DNA from: JACKBK01 sp963707275
GTDB lineage: Bacteria; Chloroflexota; Anaerolineae; JAAEKA01
Assembly (NCBI GenBank): GCA_963707275.1
Contig: CAVPPH010000009.1
Span: forward strand, 1-64,000
Reading direction: 5' to 3'
DNA: 64,000 bases
The first letter of the stretch is position 1. Every line of letters starts with the position of its first letter. The notes under the pieces were generated by a model. It did not search any database. It saw nothing but the letters and a program-made list of their open reading frames with translations, and was not told the DNA's origin. Below are positions 10,001 to 20,253 of this stretch, in pieces. A program made the position numbers and the translations under genes.

Positions 10001-13000
10001 GGGCAGTTACGAGCGAGGACGCCGAGTACGGCCAGCACTACTACCGGGCGCTCTACCAGCGGGGCCAGGTGGAGCGCATCTTCTCCCACGAGCACACCGG
10101 GCTGCTCGACGCGAGACGGCGCGAGGGGATCGAGCGGGAGTTCAAGGAGCAGAACCGGGCCGACGCCGCCAATCTGCTGACGGCCACGCCGACGCTGGAG
10201 ATGGGCATCGACATCGGCGATCTGTCGGCGACGCTGGCCTGCTCGGTGCCGCCGACGACGGCCAACTACCTGCAGCGTATCGGCCGCGCCGGCCGCAAGA
10301 CCGGCAACTCGCTGGTGCTGACCCTGGCCAACGCCCAGCCCGCATGATCTCTACTTCTTCGAGGAGCCGCTGGAGATGATCGCCGGCGCCATTGTGCCGC
10401 CCGGCTGTTTTCTCGACGCGCCCAATATGCTCAAGCGCCAGTATCTGGCCTTCTGCATGGACAGCTTGGACGGCCAGGAGGCCTGTGACCCGTGCCATTG
10501 CCGCGCAGGATGTTCAGGAACATGCTGGCCCGGCTCAAGCGGCGGCGGCTTCCCGGAGAGCTTTCTGTCATTTTACGCCGAGCACAAAGCGGATCTCATG
10601 GCGGACTTTCTGGCCTTGTTCGCGAACGTGATCTCGACCGGCACCCGGAGCAACTGTTGGCGCTGGCTAGCGGCGATGAGCTGCCCCGCCGCGTGCGCGC
10701 CGCGTTGGGCGCGGTCGAAGCGGAGCGGATGGAGTTGCCAGGCTACCTACCGTTCTCTGCAAGCGCACGTTGGAGGACGTCGAGGCCGATCCCGCGCAGT
10801 ACGAGGAGCCGGAACTAGAGGTGCAGCAACTCGAACGGGAGATGCGCGTGGTGAGCGACCTGCTCAACGAACTGTGAGGAAAGTACGTGCTCAACTTCTT
10901 CACCGACGCCGGGTTGCTGCCCAACTACGCCTTTCCAGAAACCGGCGTCAAGCTGCGGGCGATCATCACCGGCCTGGAGCGGCAGACGCCAGGGGAGAAG
11001 GGCTATCTCGTCCAGGAGTATTTGCGTCCGGCTCCGGTGGCGATCCGCGAGCTGGCGCCCTTCAACACGCTTCTACGCCGAAGGACGCAAGCTGGCTGTG
11101 ACCCATCTGGAGACGCCGGGACGTGACGAGGCCTTCGAGCGCTGGCAGTTCTGCGACCGCTGCTCACACTGGCGCTGATCAATGCCAGCCCTTACAGCAG
11201 CGACCTGCCCGCCTGCGGCTCGACTATGTGGAGCGACGCAGGACAGCAGCATGATATGGTGCGCCTGCGCCAGGTCGCAGCCGGACCGAGCCAACTGGAC
11301 AGTCAGGTGGGTGACGACAGCGAGGAACGCGACCGGGAAACGTACGAGACGGGCCATTTCTTTGAGATCCAGCCTGAGCATTCCAGCGGGCGCACATCTA
11401 ATCCCGGCGTTGCCGTTTGGTATCGAGCACCTCGACCAGACGACCTTGCGGGAGGTCAACTTCGGCCTGCGCTCGCTAAGGGTCAGCGGGTCACGGTTGC
11501 CGACGAGGAGCGTCCGCAGCAAGGGTTCGTCATCTGCCAGGGCTGTGGGGTAGCAAGGCCTACCCACTTGGACGGGATAGCGATGGCCGCCTGCCGCATC
11601 TGCGCAACTGCCGCTATCGCAGTCGCGGATGGCGAGTGGCAGGACGCTTACCTGTATCGCGAGCTGACCTCCGAGGCCCTGCGCATCTTGCTGCCCGTCT
11701 CCACCGTGTTGATCTCGGAGAAACTGGTCACCTTCGAGGCCTGTCTGGACCTGGGCCTGCGGCGCAAGTTCGGTGGCAATCCCGACCACCTACAAATCTT
11801 GCCCCACGTGGAACCTGCGGCTGACGGCACGCGGCGGCGCTATCTGGTGATCTACGACACCGTGCCGGGAGGCACCAGTTTTCTGCGCGACCTTGCGAGG
11901 CCGGACGAGTTTCGACAGGTGCTGCAGCTTGCTCTGGATGTGCTGACCAGTTGCACATGCCGGTCACACCCGGCCAAGAACGGCCTGTTATCGCTGCCTC
12001 TATTCGCACCGCAGCCGGCGCGATCTGCAGGTGATCTCGCGGGAGCTGGGCATCGAGATGCTTCAGACCATCCTGTCTCACTGGGATCAGCTTCAACCGA
12101 TCGCATCGCTGTCGGACGCCCACATGGATAGTCTGGTGGAGAGTGAACTCGAGCAGCGGTTCGTCGATGCTCTGGCCACCTATGCAGCGACAGACGTCCG
12201 GTTGCTCCTGGACGGCCCGAATTCTCCGGGGCAAGCTCTGCTGGGAATTTGGTCTCGATGGTCAGACGTGGCTGGTGGAGCCTCAAGTCTTGCTTGGATC
12301 CACTGACGGCGTCACGCTTCCTTCGAAGCCGGACTTCGTGCTGTGGCCACGCTTTGCGCCAGATGAGTCTGTCAAACCGGTGGCGGTGTTCACGGACGGT
12401 TTCGCTTACCACGTGCGTCCCCAGGACGAGGTTGGACAGGTTAGCGACGATATAGCAAAACGCCGAGCGCTCATCGCCAGCGGCCGGTTCGTCGTCTGGT
12501 CAGTGACTTGGGACGATGTTGCTGACTTTGGCGAGGGCACTCCCTACGTGCCGGAGTTTCTGAACGGACAGACGCTGAGTTTGATCGAGAAGCTGGCGCG
12601 CACAGTCGCCAACCCACTGGGATCGGGGCCCGCCAGGCAGAATGCGGTAGCCCAGCTCGTGGACTATTTGCGGCTGCCGGAACCAATTCCATGGCAACAA
12701 CTGGCTGCTGTGGCCGCACTTGCCATCATGACGCCTCTTCGTCCGGCAGTCGCCGAGACGACGATGCTGGACCTGCGCGCCGCCATGCTGGAAAAGGTCC
12801 TCTTGTCATCGCTCGATGTTCCTAGCAGCAGCCCCCCTGGTGACACGCTTTATGGGATCATCGAGAAGCATGCCAGCCCGCTCCGCCTGTTGGTGTTTGT
12901 GCCGAAGTCAGACGTGGAACCTGCGAAAGCGGCACAAACCGTCCAGGTCGTTCTGCGGCTGGAGGACGGTTTCGCCCAACGGTCGGACAGGGCATTTGGC

Positions 13001-13424
13001 GGACACTGGCGTCGATTTCTGGCTGTTGTGCAATCTATTCCAGTTCCTGCCCGGCTTCGTGCCGGCGAGCCAAGAAGGAATAGGCGTCGCAGCATCAGCA
13101 ATGCCAGTTGTCCCTCCGTCGCCACCCTTGGAAGCCAGCGAGGCGTGGAATGAGGTGTTCACCTACGCTGACAGCACCTGCATGGATTTGCTGCGCAAAT
13201 GCCAGGCCGAGGTCATGTCCCTTCCCGAGGTTGGCTACGAGTTGACTGGCCCAGACGGCGCCATCACTGCCCAGGCCGAACTGGCATGGTCTGAACTGAA
13301 GGTCGCGGTTATTATGGACGGTGACGCGGCTGATCGTTCTGCCTTTACCGATGCTGGCTGGAACGTGTTCCGTGCCACGGAGGTTGACCTGGTGCTAGCT
13401 GCGTTGTCTGCGACGGTCCGATAA
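7047..13424 (+). CDS. Very long DEAD/DEAH helicase of the COG1205/DUF1998 type, DruE-like, heavily frameshifted
   Basis: The pieces read in order as one superfamily 2 helicase of about 2,100 aa. Motif I is TLITTGTGSGKTECFLYPI. Next come LTNYKMLDFLLL, motif II LVLDELHTYDGAQGSD, VGTSAT, LLAFTDSVQDASHRAAFFGA, and motif V/VI LEMGIDIGDLSA then YLQRIGRAGRK. A cysteine-rich region (CRECGHSGW) and a DUF1998/MZB-type end (YDTVPGGTSFLRDL) follow. The last 400 residues include KPDFVLWP and PVAVFTDGFAYH, which look like a degenerate PD-(D/E)xK nuclease fold, and the product ends near 13424. Length and order match DruE of Druantia defence systems better than the shorter MrfA/YprA repair helicases. Single-base shifts occur every 100-300 bases before 12 kb. 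No other Druantia signature gene is recognised nearby, so the name is by resemblance only. Confidence 0.75.
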
Positions 13425-13487
13425 TTGACCGATCCGATGTATCCATAGTCAGGGTTTCGCGCCTGCATACTCAGATAGGATTGACCC

Positions 13488-15614
13488 ATGCCTCGAGTAG
13501 CCATTTCAAGCGATTTTCTCACGGCTTTCGCTGCGATCCCCAGGGCGCAGCAGAAGAAGGTTCGCGAGTTCGTGAGCGCGCTTTCAGGCCGATCCGACGG
13601 TTGCTAGCATCAACTATGAGCCGATCCGTCAAGCGCGCGACCCGAGGGTGCGAACTGTGCGCATCGATCTTGCGTACCGGGCCATTGTCCTTCATCCGGA
13701 CCAGGGAGACATCTATCTCCTGGCGTGGGTCGACCACCATGATGAGGCGATGACGTGGGCGGAGAACAAGGTCTTTGACGTGAACCCGGTGACCGGTGCC
13801 TTGCAGGTGCTGGACGCAGTGGTGGTTGAGCAGGCGGTGACGGTCGATGCTCCGTCCAGCAAGCCGCTGGAGGCTTTTGGTCCATTCGAGACCTTTGCGG
13901 ATGCCGACCTGTTGCGAACGGGGCTGCCGCGACCCGTTGCTTCCACAGTGAAGTCCTTGCCGCGCCTGAGGCGCTCGATGACCTCCAGCCGTATCTGCCG
14001 GAGGAAGCATTTGAGGCGCTCTATTGGATCGCCAACCTGGGTTATTCGGTCGATCAGGCGTTGGCCGATGTGGACCTGCCACAGTCGCCAGATGGTGTAG
14101 ACGTTTCCGATCTGGAACAGGCCCTGTCGCCCCGGACAGCCGGCGGCGCTTCGCCATGGTCGACAGCCCCGAGGAGCTGGCAGAGATGTTCAACGCACCG
14201 CTTGAGAAGTGGCGCGTGTTCTGCACCCCAGCCAGGCGCGGCTGGTTCAGCGCCACTTCAACGGGCCGCGCACGTGTGCTGGGCGGCGCCGGCACGGGCA
14301 AGACGGTCGTGGCGATGCACCGGGCTCGCTACCTGGCGCCGAGGTCTTCTTTGCGCGCGAACGACCGCATTCTGTTCACTACCTACACCCACAACCTGGC
14401 CAGCAACATCAAGGGGAATCTTGACAACCTGTGTGGCCCAGAGCCCGGGGCGCATCGACGTGACCCATCTGCACCGTTGGGTGACGGGGTTCTGGCGCCG
14501 TCAAGGCGATGCACGTGACGTCGCGACGGCGATGAGGAGCGGGAGGAGTGCTGGCAGGCGGCCTTGGCAGCCGCCCGGTCGGTCCGTTCCATGGAGAGCT
14601 TTATCGTGGGCGAGTGGGCTCAGTGGTCCAGGCACAGGGCACCGGCGTCGCGCTGGCTATCTACGGGTCCCGGGGTACGGCCGGCACGCGTCCGCCCGCG
14701 CCGACCAGAGCGCGCTTGGAGGTATGGCACGTGCTTGCCGAGTACCGCGCGGCACTGGATGGGTTGGGAACCAGGACCATATCGACGTGGTCGCGCGAGA
14801 TCACGGCGTATCGGGCAGCGCCCGGCGCTATCGCCTATCGGGCCGCGGTAGTGGACGAGTCACAGGATCTGCACCCGGACGAGCTGCGGCTGGTCCGGCG
14901 ATCGTCCCCGAGGGCCCGAACGACCTGTTCCTGGTCGGCGATGCGCACCAACGGATCTACGGCGCGTCCTGCGGTGCTGCACCGCACTGTGGCATTCACG
15001 TGGTGGGTCACTCCAGCAAGCTGCGGCTCAACTCCCGTACCACCAAGGAGGAATCCGCAACTGGTCGGTAGGCGTGCTGATGGGGCGGGCAGATCGATGA
15101 CCTGGACGGCGGCGAGGACGACAGTCTTGCCTATAGATCGCTGATGCACGGCTTGCCGCCCACCGTACGCCGCTTCGCTACACTCGCTGAAGAGTGTGAG
15201 TTCCTGATAGGCGAGATCCGGGCTATTTCCGAGATAGAACCACTCGAGACCGTATGCCTGGTGGCACGCGGGAGCAACCAGATTGTCTATGATTACATTC
15301 CTGCGTTGCAGAAGGCGGGGGTGCCATATCTCTACCTCTATGCTGACACACCTGAATACGCTGGTTCCGGGGTTCGACTGGCCACCATGCACAGGGTGAA
15401 GGGGCTGGAGTATGTTCACGTCTTGATCGCTGGGGTTAACGACGGCATCATGCCTCTCGGTCACAATCATGGCAACGGGGAATACGATATCGTGGCCGAG
15501 TTCGAAGTGCGCGAAGGGTGCCTTATGCACGTGGCATCTTCTCGGGCCCGCGAGACCGTCACTGTGACCAGCTACGGTGTTCCGAGTAGATTTCTCCCGA
15601 CTTCAGGGGAATAG
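13488..15614 (+). CDS. UvrD/Rep-type helicase with RelE-like N-terminal domain, frameshifted
   Basis: Start ATG follows a GATAGGA ribosome site. Residues 1-100 (MPRVAISSDFLTAF..., VRTVRIDLAYRAIVL, YLLAWVDHHDEAM) match the RelE/ParE toxin-like fold seen at the front of a subset of superfamily 1 helicases. After a linker come Walker A VLGGAGTGKTVVAM, motif II VVDESQDLHPDEL, PNDLFLVGDAHQRIYG, and near the end VRLATMHRVKGLEYVHVL and a motif VI-like VASSRARETVTVTSY. The reconstructed length is about 700 aa. Shifts lie near 13590, 13940, 14130, 14230, 14350 and in the 14400-15140 stretch. It starts 63 bases after the long helicase gene on the same strand, so the two form a likely operon and may act as one system. 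Whether the RelE-like domain retains RNase activity is unknown. Confidence 0.75.
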
Positions 15615-15622
15615 CTTAACTC

Positions 15623-16248
15623 ATGTTCACTTGGGGACCTGAGTTCCAGCGACTAACGAATTATGTTGGAGGTGAAATGGTGGTCAAATTCAAGGTGGGT
15701 GTGCTGCCACCCAAGAAAGATGGTGCCAACTCGATGTGGAATAAAGGAACGGAACGCGAACGCCTTAAGGCTCTGCGGCTCGCCGCTTACAAAGCGATGG
15801 GGGAAAACAGGCTGCTGTCCGGGCCGATTTCGATGACGCTCACGCTTAGCACGTTCCCGAAGAAGGGGACCTTGATAACTTCATCACTGGCGTTTGCGAT
15901 GGCCTTATGGCCGCGAATCCGAACACTCCGATTGCTGGTCGAGACTGGGATGATCTCCCAGACGGTGCCATGCCGACGAAACATCGTCTACCGTTACGAC
16001 GCGTCCATCTGCCAAATCGTCGCTCGAGCAGGCGACTTGCCAGTCCGCAGCGAGCGAGCATGTGAAGTCATCATTGAACAGGTCGAGGCGGATTGGCATC
16101 AGAAACTGCCCTTGCAATCATGGTCGATACCGTCTACAATTCGACTCAACATCAGATATGCAAGGCAGAAGACAGTCCAGATTTCGCAGGCGATGGCATT
16201 CCGTGCAGTACGCATGGTTCAGGGGCCGGAGCATTTTGGTGGTCATGA
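15623..16248 (+). CDS. RusA-like Holliday-junction resolvase, frameshifted
   Basis: It starts 8 bases after the helicase stop. The start region (MFTWGPEFQRLTNYVGGEMV, then KFKVGVLPPKKDGAN) is followed, after a shift near 15870, by GDLDNFITGVCDGLM. After another shift, an acidic block continues to CEVIIEQVEADW. The GD-x-DN motif and later aspartates are the arrangement of RusA family endonucleases, which cut four-way DNA junctions using a cluster of Asp residues. The end is uncertain. One reading stops at 16248 in an ATGA overlap with the next small gene. Alternatively it is a decayed remnant. RusA genes are common in phage-derived elements, which fits the adjacent recombinase. Confidence 0.45.
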
Positions 16249-16484
16249 AGCACCAAGAGGAGTTGACCCGGTTGGTGGCGTGGGCGAAGCGCAACAAGCT
16301 GTCAGGCCCTCTGAGGCGATATCAGTCTCTGTTGGAGGACGCCGACCAGCGGCTGTTTTTCGCTCAGGTCCGCACTCCATACCTGTTTGAAGCCTGCCAG
16401 TTCGCCAGCACAGCGAGAAAACAACTGTTTGGGGTCCCACGTTATCGGCGGCGGGGGAGTGCCGCAATGTATCGCCGCCGGTAG
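16245..16484 (+). CDS. Small basic protein, 79 aa, unknown
   Basis: An ATG overlapping a possible upstream stop opens a frame coding MKHQEELTRLVAWAKRNKL and further charged helices, ending in an arginine-rich tail (RYRRRGSAAMYRRR). The opening helix has the look of small phage or island proteins that bind DNA or a partner. No known domain is recognised. The frame is short and lies in a shift-prone stretch, so it could be the tail of the RusA-like gene. Confidence 0.35.
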   Translation: MKHQEELTRLVAWAKRNKLSGPLRRYQSLLEDADQRLFFAQVRTPYLFEACQFASTARKQLFGVPRYRRRGSAAMYRRR

Positions 16485-16529
16485 CCAGAAAGACGCTGGT
16501 ATGATAGAATAGAACGCGTACATCAAGAA

Positions 16530-16633
16530 AAAAGACGCCCCAGTCCGGTGCGCTAACACCGGGACTGAGGCTGACCCACATCGCTGAAGTAAGCAGCGTT
16601 GCAGGCTGGGCACCATGGTACTCATTGGAGCTT
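16530..16633 (+). ncRNA. Candidate structured leader RNA upstream of the recombinase
   Basis: Two hairpins can be drawn in a stretch without a convincing gene. One pairs CAGTCCGGTG with CACCGGGACTG (16540-16568, one bulge) around a CGCTAA loop. A smaller one pairs CGCTG with CAGCG around AAGTAAG (16582-16598). They are followed directly by an intrinsic terminator at 16634-16681. The arrangement looks like a short leader or small RNA. No named riboswitch class is recognised, and expression is not shown. Confidence 0.4.
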
Positions 16634-16681
16634 AGACCGTCAATTGCTCGCTGCTCACGCACAGCAAGTGGCGGTCTTTTT
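16634..16681 (+). terminator. Intrinsic terminator just before the recombinase start
   Basis: AGACCG at 16634 pairs with CGGTCT at 16672. The stem extends inward through TCAATTGCT against AGCAAGTGG with one mismatch and a G-T wobble (about 14 pairs), and five T follow. It ends 11 bases before the ATG at 16693, close to its AAAGGA ribosome site. It may end transcription from the island operon or attenuate recombinase expression. Confidence 0.7.
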
Positions 16682-16692
16682 GAAAGGAATCG

Positions 16693-18430
16693 ATGCCCAA
16701 TGAGCCACCAGTCACCGCTGCCGTCTCTCAACCCAGGTTCTTTGTGGCCCCGCGCACTGACTTCTTCGCCGATTTGCCGGCGCCGATCCATCGGCCAGCA
16801 AATCGCATGGTCAGTCGGAAGCCCAGGAGGGTGAACAAGAAAATGCGCTACGCAGGCTATGTTCGGATCAGCTCAGAGGAACAGGTTGGCAATTTCTCGT
16901 TGGACGCCCAGCGCCGGGCCATCGAGACCTGGGTCGCGGCCAAGGGCGGCCAACTGGTGAAGGTCTACGTCGACGAGGCCCAGTCAGGACGAACGGCAGA
17001 CCGCCCCGACTTCAAGATCATGCGCCGCGACGCCCGCAATCGCAAGTTTGATGCCCTGGTGGTGCACAAGTTCGACCGCTTTTCGCGCAACCGCACCGAT
17101 GCCCTGGCCATCAAGTCGCTGCTGCGTCACGACTATGGCGTCAAGGTCTTTTCGGTCATGGAGCCGTCCGAGGACAGCGATGGGCCTATCGGCGCGCTGA
17201 TCGAAGGCGTCATGGAGTCGGTCGCCGACTGGTACAGCAAGAACCTGGCCACCGAGGTCGCCAAGGGCAAGAAGGAGCGCAGCAACCAGGGGTTGCACAA
17301 CAACCAGGCGCCCTTCGGCTACCGCAAGAACGCGGACAAGGTGCTGGTGCCGGATGAGAAGGAGTTGCCAGGTCTGCTGCTGGCCTTCGAGTCCTACGCC
17401 ACCGGCGAATATAGCGATGTTGACATCGCCGGTCTGTTGAACGAGAGTGGCGTCAAGAGCAGGTCAGGAAGGCCGTTCTCCAAGGAGGGGGTGCGCGAGT
17501 TCCTGCGCAATCGCGTCTATCTGGGCAAGATCAAGTACCAGAAGTGCAGCTACGATTCGACCGGCAAGCGTGTCTACACGGAGCCTGTGCAGTGGTTCGA
17601 CGGTCAGCACGAGCCGTTGATCAGCGAGGAGCTTTTCGAGCAGTGCCAGCAGGTGCGAGCCGAAGCGTTGCAGCCATCGCCAGGCTACTTCGCGCTACAA
17701 CCCATACTTGCTGCGCGACCTGATCTACTGCTACCGTTGTGCCAGCCATCCGCCGGACGGCGAGACCTTTCGCACGTACGGCAAGATGCGTCCTCAGACC
17801 CAGCGAAAGATGAACCGGCGCTACTACCGATGTCGCGCGCGTGAGATGGGCTATAGCTGCGAACAGAAGGGGATTCTGACGGAGGACATCGATGCCGAGG
17901 TGGTGAGGATTCTGATGAACTTGAAGCCCGGCACCGATTGGCGCAGCGGCATCACCAGGGCAGTGGGGGAGTTGCTGGGCGAGAAGGATCTGGAGGAACG
18001 CCTGCGCGAGATTCGCGAGAAGATCAAGCGCATGGACATGCGTTGGGACAACGGGTTCATCACCGATGAGGACGAGTATATTCGCCTGCGACTGGCGTTG
18101 CAGCAAGAGATGGAGCAGTTGACTCCTGTGCCCGACGACGACTTGCAGCAAGCAGCGGATCTGCTGACGGATTTCCCCAGGCAGTGGCAGGCTACGGAGG
18201 GCGATGACGAGGCCCGGCACCGGCTCGTTGAGCTAATTGTCGAGCGGGTATACGCAAAAGACGACGAAGTCGTCGCCATGACCCTGCGCTCGAATTTCCA
18301 CCTGGTTTTGGGGCACAAAATGAATGAGCCAACCGATTTCTCGATTGGCTCATCACCTGGTGGCGTATACACGAGCGGGCCCGACGGGGCTCGAACCCGC
18401 GATCTCTGGCTTGACAGGCCAGTATGTTAG
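16693..18430 (+). CDS. Large serine recombinase, one frameshift
   Basis: The N-terminal resolvase domain begins YAGYVRISSEEQ, with the catalytic serine in YVRIS, and contains ALVVHKFDRFSRNRTDAL. The central Recombinase domain (NNQAPFGYRKN, FSKEGVREFLRNRVYLGKI) is followed after a shift near 17705 by a zinc ribbon (CYRC, YYRCRAREMGYSC) and a coiled coil (LEERLREIREKIKRM). This is the full set of a large serine integrase that catalyses site-specific integration and excision. ATG 16693 has AAAGGA five bases upstream. ATG 16843, just before the conserved domain, is an alternative start. The last residues (GPDGARTRDLWLDRP) are translated from the antisense of tRNA-Asp, so the natural stop may be nearer 18320 if a base is missing. 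It marks the right edge of the island. Confidence 0.9.
18324..18353. terminator. Strong hairpin between recombinase end and tRNA-Asp
   Basis: ATGAGCCAA pairs with TTGGCTCAT and the stem continues through CGA/TCG across one mismatch, with a four-base loop. Read on the minus strand it is followed by TCATTTTG, so it can serve as terminator for tRNA-Asp. The same hairpin lies inside the apparent 3' end of the recombinase gene. Confidence 0.65.
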
Positions 18431-18449
18431 CCGACTACACCACGGGCCC
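18376..18449 (-). tRNA. tRNA-Asp (GTC)
   Basis: On the minus strand a full cloverleaf can be drawn. The acceptor GGGCCCG pairs with CGGGCCC. The anticodon stem CTGGC/GCCAG encloses loop CTGTCAA with anticodon GTC, and the T arm is CGGGTTCGAGCCCCG. No CCA is encoded. Its 3' end faces the serine recombinase gene, so it is the probable boundary, and possibly the attachment locus, of the island to the left. Confidence 0.95.
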
Positions 18450-18647
18450 ACGCTCGCCACAGGTTTGATTATACACAGGCCATGCACTTTCGTCAAATCA
18501 TCGCGGCAAAAATCAGCATCCACGACCACCGACGCGCAGGTGATTTGACCCGCAAAAACCGCTATGTTATACTCCCGGCAACGTCCAATATCGTCTGCGC
18601 CGCGGGTGATTTCTGCGGCGTGCTCACTCTTCCAGCAGGAGGGAATC

Positions 18648-19028
18648 GTGTTCCAACAACTCATTCTTGTCGGCAACCTTGGCGGCGACTCGGAGCTGCG
18701 CTACACCAGCGATGGCACGGCAGTGGCCAACTTCAGTCTGGCTGTCAACCGTAAGTGGACCAACCAGGATGGCAGTCCGGGCGAAGAAACCACCTGGTTC
18801 CGCGTCGCTGTCTGGCGCAAACAGGCCGAAGCCATCAACCAGTACCTGAAAAAAGGCCGCCAGGTCATGGTGGTCGGTCGGGTGTCAGCCCGGGGCTACA
18901 CGGCCGCTGATGGTAGCCCGCGCGCCAGCCTCGATGTGACTGCCACTGAGGTTCGCCTGCTGGGCGGGCCGCGTGGCGAAGACAGCAGTCCCTTTGCCGA
19001 CGGCGGCGAGGAAGAAATCTTCTTCTAA
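18648..19028 (+). CDS. ssb: Single-stranded DNA-binding protein
   Basis: The GTG start is chosen because an AGGAGGG ribosome site lies four bases upstream and the product then begins VFQQLILVGNLGGDSELRY, the classic SSB opening. The OB-fold runs to about residue 105 (FRVAVWRKQAEAINQYL, GRQVMVVGRVSARGY). The acidic tail ends EEEIFF, equivalent to the DDDIPF peptide that recruits partner repair proteins. At 126 aa it has an unusually short linker. SSB coats single-stranded DNA in replication and repair. It stands alone, convergent with the threonine aldolase gene across a hairpin. Confidence 0.95.
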   Translation: MFQQLILVGNLGGDSELRYTSDGTAVANFSLAVNRKWTNQDGSPGEETTWFRVAVWRKQAEAINQYLKKGRQVMVVGRVSARGYTAADGSPRASLDVTATEVRLLGGPRGEDSSPFADGGEEEIFF

Positions 19029-19047
19029 AGCCGGATTTCACCACAGA

Positions 19048-19098
19048 GGCGCGGAGTTCGCAGAGGTTCGAAAAGAAACTCTCTGCGAACTCCGCGCC
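19048..19098. terminator. Bidirectional terminator-like inverted repeat
   Basis: Perfect 18-base arms (GGCGCGGAGTTCGCAGAG and its complement at 19081-19098) enclose a 15-base loop between the convergent ssb and threonine aldolase genes. The sequence ACCACAGAGGCGCGGAG belongs to a palindrome type that is common between genes in many bacteria. No T-run follows, so Rho-independent action is not certain. Confidence 0.65.
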
Positions 19099-19111
19099 TT
19101 CGCGTTGAGCA

Positions 19112-20151
19112 TTATCCATCCAATGCGGCAGCCACCGCCTGCGCGGCATTGTCGATGTCGTCAGACGTCACGTGGTAGTTGGTCACGGCGCGCACCCGCT
19201 TGCCGCCGATGGCGAACGTCCAGACCCCCTGCTCCCACAACTCGTCCACAAGCTGCTCCGGGCTGACGGACGGGTGATCCACCTCGAAGATGACGATGTT
19301 GCTCTGCACGCTGGCCGGGTCGATTGCGATGCCCGGTACGCCGGCGATTGCCTCGGCAAAGCGGCGCGCGTTGGCATGATCTTCGGCCAGCCGCTCCACC
19401 ATTTGCGTCCAGCGCCACGATGCCGGCCGCGGCGATGACGCCGGCCTGGCGCATGCCGCCGCCCACGATCTTGCGCGCCCGCCGCGCCTCCTGCGATGAA
19501 GGCGCGCGAACCCACTACCACTGAACCGACCGGCGCGCCCAGCCCCTTGCTCAGGCAGAAGGTCACGGAGTCGCAGTCGGCCACCAGCTCGGCTACGTCC
19601 ACGTTCAGCGCGACCGCGGCGTTGAACAGCCGCGCGCCGTCCAGGTGAAACGCCAGCCCGTGCTTCCGCGCCAGCGCGCCGGTGGCCTGCATCGTCGATA
19701 CCGGCAGTACCGCGCCGCCGCAGCGGTTGTGCGTGTTCTCCAATGTGATCAGACGCGTGCGCGGGAAGTGGATGTTGTCGCCGCGGATGGCCTGTTCTAT
19801 CACCGTCAGGTCGATGGAGCCGTCGGGCTGGTTGGGCAGCGTGTGCGGATGGATGCCGCCCAGCGCCGACGAGCCGCCCTGCTCGTAGACGTAGGTGTGC
19901 GCCTGGTCGCCCAGGATCACCTCGTCGCCGCGGCCGCAGTGGGTCAGCAGGCAGACCAGGTTGCCCATGGTGCCGGAGGCGACGAACAGCCCGGCCTCCT
20001 TGCCCAGCCGCGCTGCGGCCAGTTCCTCCAGCCGCTGGACGGTCGGGTCGTCGCCCAGAACGTCGTCGCCGACCTCGGCGTCGTACATGGCCTGGCGCAT
20101 GGCCGGCGTCGGTTTGGTGACTGTGTCAGATCTTAAATCGATGATGTTCAT
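19112..20151 (-). CDS. ltaE: Low-specificity threonine aldolase, frameshifted
   Basis: The start MNIIDLRSDTVTKPTPAMR is the hallmark of threonine aldolases. These PLP enzymes of fold type I cleave threonine or allo-threonine to glycine and acetaldehyde. Further conserved blocks are ASGTMGNLVCLLTH, HLDGARLFNA, and the PLP-lysine region TFCLSKGLGAPVGSV. The frame breaks near 19490 and again near 19405, after which MVERLAEDHANARRFAE and a normal C-terminus resume. The corrected length of about 346 aa is normal. It is a single gene, reading towards ssb. Confidence 0.9.
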
Positions 20152-20173
20152 TGGTTGTTCTTCGCTTTCTGAT

Positions 20174-20253
20174 TTCTCGTACTCGTACTCCTACTCGTCC
20201 TCTTTCTCGATATTCAGACGAGTACGAGTAAGAGTATGAGGAAGAGTAGGAGA
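20174..20253. repeat. Hexamer-rich palindrome, GAGTAC family, copy A
   Basis: The left arm is built of TACTCG/TACTCC units and the right arm of GAGTAC/GAGTAG/GAGTAT units. They are roughly complementary around a short centre. It lies between the nucleotidyltransferase stop and the threonine aldolase start, and supplies the last residues of the nucleotidyltransferase (LTRTRLNIEKEDE). Related copies are at 23571, 24125 and 51846. Confidence 0.8.

Noticed and set aside
7047..13424. DISARM (DrmA/DrmB) identity for the long helicase
   Set aside because: Helicase and DUF1998 parts are in one chain, and no drmC phospholipase or methylase gene is visible.
18360..18548. Protein ends GPDGARTRDLWLDR and GPTGLEPAISGLTGQ
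   Set aside because: These are well-known false translations across a tRNA gene, here tRNA-Asp.
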